Below are positions 59,173 through 64,000 of a stretch of DNA of 64,000 nt, one piece after another; position 1 is the first letter of the stretch; each line of letters starts with the position of its first letter. The stretch comes from Smallanthus sonchifolius (taxonomy: Eukaryota; Streptophyta; Magnoliopsida; Asterales; Asteraceae), in the NCBI GenBank assembly GCA_023525975.1, contig CM042028.1:77065501-77129500 (forward strand). Reading direction: 5' to 3'. The notes beneath the pieces are model-generated. The model worked only from the letters and a program-made list of their open reading frames with translations, had not been told where the DNA came from and did not search any database. A program made the position numbers and the translations under genes.

Positions 59173-59691
59173 TGATGTAAGGTTAAATATCCTGTGTTTA
59201 AGAGTCAGTTTGTATATGTTTTAGGAGTTTAGCAGTATACTTTGTGTCGGTTTTATGTGGTATATGTAGTTGTGGTTGTTACAGGTATAATGTGCTAATT
59301 ATGTGGAAAACGAGCTATAATCGAGAAGGCATCAAAGTACAGGGGGTCAAAGAGTCAAAAGCCAAATTCCTGGAAATTGGGATCTTCGCGGTACGCGAAG
59401 ACCTGGGAGACTTCTTTCGCGACACGCGAGGAAATGAAAAACCAAGCCCCACTAATTTGTCCTTCACGCCACGCGAAGGACAGGCCAGAAATTTTCGCGG
59501 TACGCGAGGGCCGGCCAGATAAGAGAAAAAGCCCAACTTTTCATATTTAAGCAAATCCAACCCTAATTCGCAACTATCTTTCATTCAGACGAATTTGGAA
59601 AGGCTTAGGGAGATTTTCAGAGGTAGAATGCATTCCAGATCAAAGGGATTAGAATTATTATTGTTTTTTATTGACCTTGACAACGCGATCA
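59173..59691 (+). repeat. 3' LTR of gypsy element B, internally deleted
   Basis: 519 bp. It matches 52035-52500 and the last 55 bp of the 5' LTR, with the middle missing between CCAGATCA and GATTAGAATT. The palindromes are better preserved here (CTTCGCG-GTA-CGCGAAG at 59384-59400). Confidence 0.93.
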
Positions 59692-59696
59692 ATAAG

Positions 59697-60504
59697 ATAA
59701 AGTATGTAAATTATTTTTAGATTGTAAATATTATTTATAAGAACTTAATTACCCAAGTCAATACTTTTCTATAAGGATGACTATAAACCCATCATTATGA
59801 CATAAATGATGTGACACCATTCATAATGGTGAGTTAAGTTCATGACGTCATTGGTCATTATAATTATGTGTACTCCTCAGAGGCATACAAATCGATCGTA
59901 GGACAAAGGAAATATTTATTATCTATGGGGAATAGGTTGTGATATTTGCTTGCACGCCTATTTCTACATGGATGTATGAGCTTGCTACCATGAATCAGCC
60001 TCTAAACGTCTTGGACTTTGGATAAATATGTATGTCATGTGTTGATTTAAATGATATTCGTTATTTTATATGATTTGATTTTTGAAAACTCGGTTTTTTT
60101 TCATGAAAATATTTTTTGTAAATCTGGGCCTTTTTCTGCAAATAAAGAAACGTGTCATTTATTTACCCTCCATCCGCTCAAACATATCTTCTGCTTTTAC
60201 TTCTTTTACGTCAAGTTATCAATCGGGTATGGGGCATAGAAGAGTGCTCAAGAATATGAAAAGACTTGTGCACAAACAAATGTAATGAATTAGACCTCGC
60301 ATTTCATAATGAGTTATAAAACCTTATTATGACTAAGCATTTATGAAATTATGTTTCTTATCTAACTTTAATCCAGATCAAGGTGTTATAATTATAGTAT
60401 CTCCTATAGAAAATTTAAACCTCAGTTAAAACTAAGGAACTAGGTAGACACTAGGTTAGGATTTCCATCTTGCTGTAAATCATTATATACTACACAAATG
60501 AGGT
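59697..60504. other. Intergenic stretch, nothing recognised
   Basis: Non-coding AT-rich DNA; short open frames at 60051-60285 have no recognisable domain. Confidence 0.45.
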
Positions 60505-61040
60505 AAAAGCGACCGAAATTTGCCACCGACAAAACCGGTCTCAAAATTAGCAACTGTATCAAACCAAAATTGATCGCAAAATTAGCTACCGGAACAAAAT
60601 CGGCCGTGAAATTAGCGACTGGACTCGGTCGTAAAACAGTTGCAAATCTAGCAACCAAAACTGTTTCGGTAACAAATACAGTTGCTAATTTTTTAAGATA
60701 ATAAAAAATAAAATAATAAATAATTTGGTCGCGAATATTGCTACCAAAGTACTTTTGGTCGCAAAATTAGCGTCCGAAACAAAATCGATCAAAGATTAGC
60801 AATCGAAAAAAATCGGTTGCAAAATTAGTGACTAAATTGTTTAGGATTTGGTCGCAAAAACGGTCACGAATATAGCTACCAAAGTAGTTTTGGTCACAAA
60901 ATTAGAGTCCGAAACAAAATCGATCAAATATTCGCAATCGAAAAAAATCGGTTGCAAAATTAGCGACTAAATTGTTTCGATTGTAAAATTGTCACAAATA
61001 TACCGACCATAATTGTTTCAGCCGCAAATAAAGTAGCCTT
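60505..61040. repeat. CACTA-type subterminal repeats
   Basis: Many copies of GGTCGCAAAATTAGCGACC-like and complementary TTGCTAATTTTGCGACC-like motifs lie at 10-30-bp spacing. There is an internal duplication (about 60725-60840 against 60848-60975: GCTACCAAAGTA, TTTTGGTCGC(A/C)CAAAATTAG-like, AAAATCGATCAAA). This pattern is typical of plant CACTA ends; the terminal CACTA motif and a transposase were not found. Confidence 0.65.
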
Positions 61041-61099
61041 CTATAAAACCCTGTAATGCCATTACATTCAATTTGTGATTAACAAATTGAATGTATTTA

Positions 61100-61478
61100 C
61101 ATGGTGTTGTTGATCATGGTCTACATATTTTTGTGTCATGGTTTTACTCTCCGTGCTTTCGTTCATGCATATTGGTGAAGGGGAGAAAAGAAATGTTTCG
61201 CTAGAGATACTCTAGATCATAGTACGTTGGTTTCCCACATGATCATCTATGCACCGGTGGATCTTCGGTGTGTAAGTTGTAAGTCTTGTGTAAGTACGGG
61301 GTAATAATGTCGTACTTACAACCTAGGAAGTTTTTGAGTTATTTTTTTACCTAGTTATCTTTTGAGTCTAATAAAGTTTCTTGGAGAACAAGGATATAAA
61401 TAGACGATCATTGTAAACCATATTTATCAATTCGATTCAATAAAGAAACAAGTTTAGATTCAGTCTTTAACTTTTAAT
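61100..61478 (+). repeat. Probable 5' LTR of a copia element, borders uncertain
   Basis: The stretch precedes a decayed methionine-tRNA primer site (TGGTATTAGAACTC at about 61481, two transitions from TGGTATCAGAGCTC). It has a promoter-like AAGGATATAAATAGACG (61391-61407) and AATAAAG (61439). Clear TG/CA ends were not found. Confidence 0.45.
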
Positions 61479-61559
61479 TGGTATTAGAACTCTAAGGTAG
61501 AAGAAGGAGGCTAACAACAAGGATTAAACGTAAGCAAGAAAAGTTTGGTTGATAATCTT

Positions 61560-64000
61560 GATCGAATGAACTGATCGGATTATCCTGCAAAGGGTTTATA
61601 GGTTTCGTTTAATCAAGAGCCAAACAGCCACACGATACTTGACAATCAAGTAACTGTGGTTTCCTTCATCTGATCCAAGGGAGAACAGCACGATTCAAGA
61701 TTTTGTTCGAAAACTGAAATTATGTATAGCATCAATACTATTTGTTGTAATAACTTGTTATTTAAATAATAGTGTGTTGCATAGCAGTTTCCAAGATTTT
61801 GTTTGAAACTGTTGCGTGGTGATCAAGACAAGGGTAAGAAGAATGAACCACGCCAAAAGAAGGATCGTTCTAAGGTAAAGTGTTTTAGGTGTGATGAACT
61901 AGGGCACTTTGCCTCTACTTGTCCTACACGAAAGAAAGAAAAAATGGTAAGAGTAATCTCACTGAAGGTGAAGGACCGGTTCTACGTATGATAACCCAAA
62001 CCAAAGCAAGGGAAGAAGTGATATTCTTAAAAGAAGACCGAGTGGATCCTCAAAAATATGTTACTATCCCATGTGAAAACAATACATGAATTCTTGATAA
62101 TGGGGCTAGTAATCACATGCGAGATACCCGGATTGGTTTTCTAAACTCAATCGGAACATGATGTGTGTAAAGTGTATATAAAATGTAATAAATATTTTCC
62201 ACACAACGGTGTTTTAAATAAAGAAACGACTGTCACCTTAGGACTAACTACACACACAATAGGCAAGTGCACCTAACGCATAAGTAGTATAGTTTTAGGC
62301 AAGAACCGAGTATCGATCCGTGGACACGATGGCTCCCGGTAATAAATCTTTGTCAATGTCTAGCCGATCAAAGTAGAAGATTTGATATTGTTGTATTTTT
62401 AAAGTAAATAAACATAAAAGATAGATAGAAGGCGGGGCAGATAAACAAGCAAGAAAGGATATTCACTTAGACTTCGAATCCACTTAGCCAAATAATGAAA
62501 ACACATACAGATTCATGATGAGATCATTTTATACACATGCAATACGGAAATAGAATAGACTCTCGTCAGGGTTATCTAATCATATGACTCTTCAGAAAGT
62601 TAAAGCGATGTTAACACAGTAACCACCTAAAATCATTCTATGCAAACCCAATGATAGCATTATGTTGAATATAAAGATGAACTAATATCCCGCTAAAGAC
62701 TCTTAGTCCCATAACTCTTTGGAAAGCTAATACGATAAACACATATTAACCACCTTGAATCATATAATGAAAACATAATCAAGAAGTTCTTCAACTTGTG
62801 AATATAAAATCATGAATATATGAATTACAAATTCACGCTAGCAAATTATAACAACATATACACAAGGACATGAGGAATTCACAACGAATGTAACGGCCTT
62901 TCCAAGCATATACACTAGGATGCACATTTGAACAACAATCATATATATTCTAATCCCCATCCACCATTCCTAGTCAAATGCCATGAATACATACACATAC
63001 ATACATATATTCAAGAATAAATACCTTAACACATACGATCTTGCAACATAATATGGTCAAAATACCCACGAGATAGAATATATACTCAAATCAAACAAAC
63101 ACACATAATCATTGAAGAAGGTTTAAGAACATGTTAAAGTCATCAACATAAACTCATCAAAATCAAATACACATCATCAAAATTAGATAAGTTTCATCTA
63201 ATCTAAGTGAATCAAGATTTTTAGCCCATAAGCCTTACAAAATCCACAACTAAGCTCAAGAACATGGATGAAAACATAGTAGATCTAGTAATTAAATCTA
63301 GAAAATGAGAAGAGGTGGGTTGTGTGAGGTTAAATCTTCCTTAAAAGTGTTAGATCTTCAATCTTGGCCTTTAATCTTGCAAGATCTGCCCAAAATCGCC
63401 AAGAGGAGTTGCGAGAACTAGGGTTTGATGTAAAAAGTTGGATCTCTTTGCAAATGAGGGGAAATTGGGTATAAAACACGTATCTGGTGCCGAACACGGC
63501 CATGTTCATAAGTAACATGGTGGTGTTGACAGGAAAAGGGGCTATCAGGATGAACACGGCCGTGTTCAGATTGAACATGGCCATAACAGAATTTTTTTTT
63601 CTCTTCAGCATTTCCATTTCTTGAGCTTTTTTTTACCAAAAATCACCAGGTTCCACCGAGAACTACAATATTCAAATAAAACACAAATGAGTGTCCAAAT
63701 CGATGAATTTGCAACCAAAAATATTAAGAATGAGGGGAAAATATGCATTATTTACATGTATGATTATTAACATATCAGAACACCAAAGGGAAAGTTAGCT
63801 TTGGTGATAGATCTTGTGTGGATATAAAGGTGTGTGGTTTGATTGTTCTAGAAGGGAAAGCGGGAGAGCAACGAATCTTGAATGATGTTTATTACATACC
63901 ATCGCTCAAGAACAATATAATAAGTCTTGGGCAATTAGATGAAGTCGGGTGCAAAATAGCCATCCAACATGGTATCTTTTGGATGTTTGAACAAGACGAA
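61560..64000 (+). pseudogene. Ty1/copia gag-protease start, split by solo LTR, runs off window
   Basis: A gag C-terminus (61803-61990) has an intact zinc knuckle CFRCDELGHFASTC. The protease region reads ILDNGASNHMRDTRIGFLN (about 62090), preceded by a TGA where the family usually has Trp. The frame is interrupted by a solo LTR (62159-63777) and resumes at about 63786 with GKVSFGDRSCVDIKGCGLIV, AGEQRILNDVYYIPSLKNNI and ISLGQLDEVGCKIAI (the protease-to-GAG-pre-integrase linker). The rest of pol would lie beyond base 64000. At least one stop plus the insertion mark it as dead. Confidence 0.8.
62159..63777 (-). mobile_element. Solo LTR of an Athila-like gypsy element (1.6 kb)
   Basis: Begins TGATGTGTG and ends AACATATCA (TGAT/ATCA ends as in elements A and B). 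It has a perfect 5-bp duplication GAACA (62154-62158, 63778-63782). On the minus strand GAACAC-GGCC-GTGTTC palindromes (63492-63507, 63552-63567, a decayed third near 63573) lie upstream of a TATA-like TTTTATACC (about 63470). No internal region, so it arose by LTR-LTR recombination. Confidence 0.9.

Larger units (their letters stand above)
52035..59691 (+). mobile_element. Gypsy (Athila-like) element B, gag-protease type, with a nested solo LTR
   Basis: LTRs at 52035-53123 and 59173-59691 start TGATGTA and end GCGATCA. The flanks are a perfect duplication ATAAG (52030-52034, 59692-59696). The primer site TGGCGCCGTTGCCGGGGA is at 53127-53144. The polypurine tract AAGTGTGGGGATG lies directly before the 3' LTR. 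The 3' LTR lacks about 570 bp internally. The coding part has a gag remnant and protease only. The 3' third (57250-59172) is non-coding and shares a block with element A (CACGAGAC...TCGTCCACTC...ACCGAGGGGTTTAAAAG). No RT or integrase. Confidence 0.92.

Overview
The window reads as repeat-rich nuclear DNA of a eudicot plant. It is AT-rich, with GT-AG introns, PILS-type auxin carrier genes and dense nested LTR retrotransposons, MULE, hAT and CACTA remnants. The style of the repeats (long LTRs starting with TGTAACATCCC or TGTCACACCCC, Athila-like LTRs bounded by TGAT/ATCA, a GTCGCAAAATTAGCGAC-type CACTA) resembles Asteraceae genomes. That family-level guess is an inference; no species call is possible.

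The only recognisable host genes are three same-strand copies of a PIN-LIKES (PILS) carrier at 1-3362 (its first exon lies left of the window), 18611-22640 and 44366-50072. They share ten-exon architecture, with identical exon lengths at 80, 125, 122 and 101 nt. Every copy is broken as written. Copy 1 has two in-frame TAG codons and a 1-nt loss. Copy 2 has a single 1-nt loss and has precisely lost intron 8. Copy 3 has one TAG, inside a 90-nt exon that could be skipped in frame. Their introns hold a hAT element, a foldback and tandem duplication, and two solo-LTR-like insertions.

Layout. 1-3362: PILS copy 1. 3436-6660: copia 5' LTR and gag, split by a 2-kb non-autonomous LTR element. 7180-8880: CACTA remnant. 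8955-13640: tandem repeats, microsatellites, a 12-bp minisatellite and a 194-bp hAT MITE. 13640-17640: a gypsy-type (PF04195-like) gag split by a FAR1-type MULE. 18611-22640: PILS copy 2. 23028-24322: a terminal-inverted-repeat element swollen by a minisatellite. 25020-42720: a MuDR-like transposase gene cut by a 15.5-kb gag-protease gypsy element, which was cut by a hAT element, which was cut by a copia element (four levels, each with a target-site duplication). 44366-50072: PILS copy 3. 50609-50835: a tRNA-derived SINE. 52035-59691: a second gag-protease gypsy element carrying a 2.2-kb solo LTR. 60505-61040: CACTA-type repeats. 61480-64000: a copia gag-pol start split by another solo LTR.

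The most unusual pattern is shared by at least four unrelated repeat families. Each carries a reiterated GC-containing palindrome, usually two arms around a 3-nt spacer. In the LTRs these arrays sit just upstream of a TATA-like box. All LTR and splice boundaries were read by eye; repeat ages and family names beyond superfamily are not claimed.
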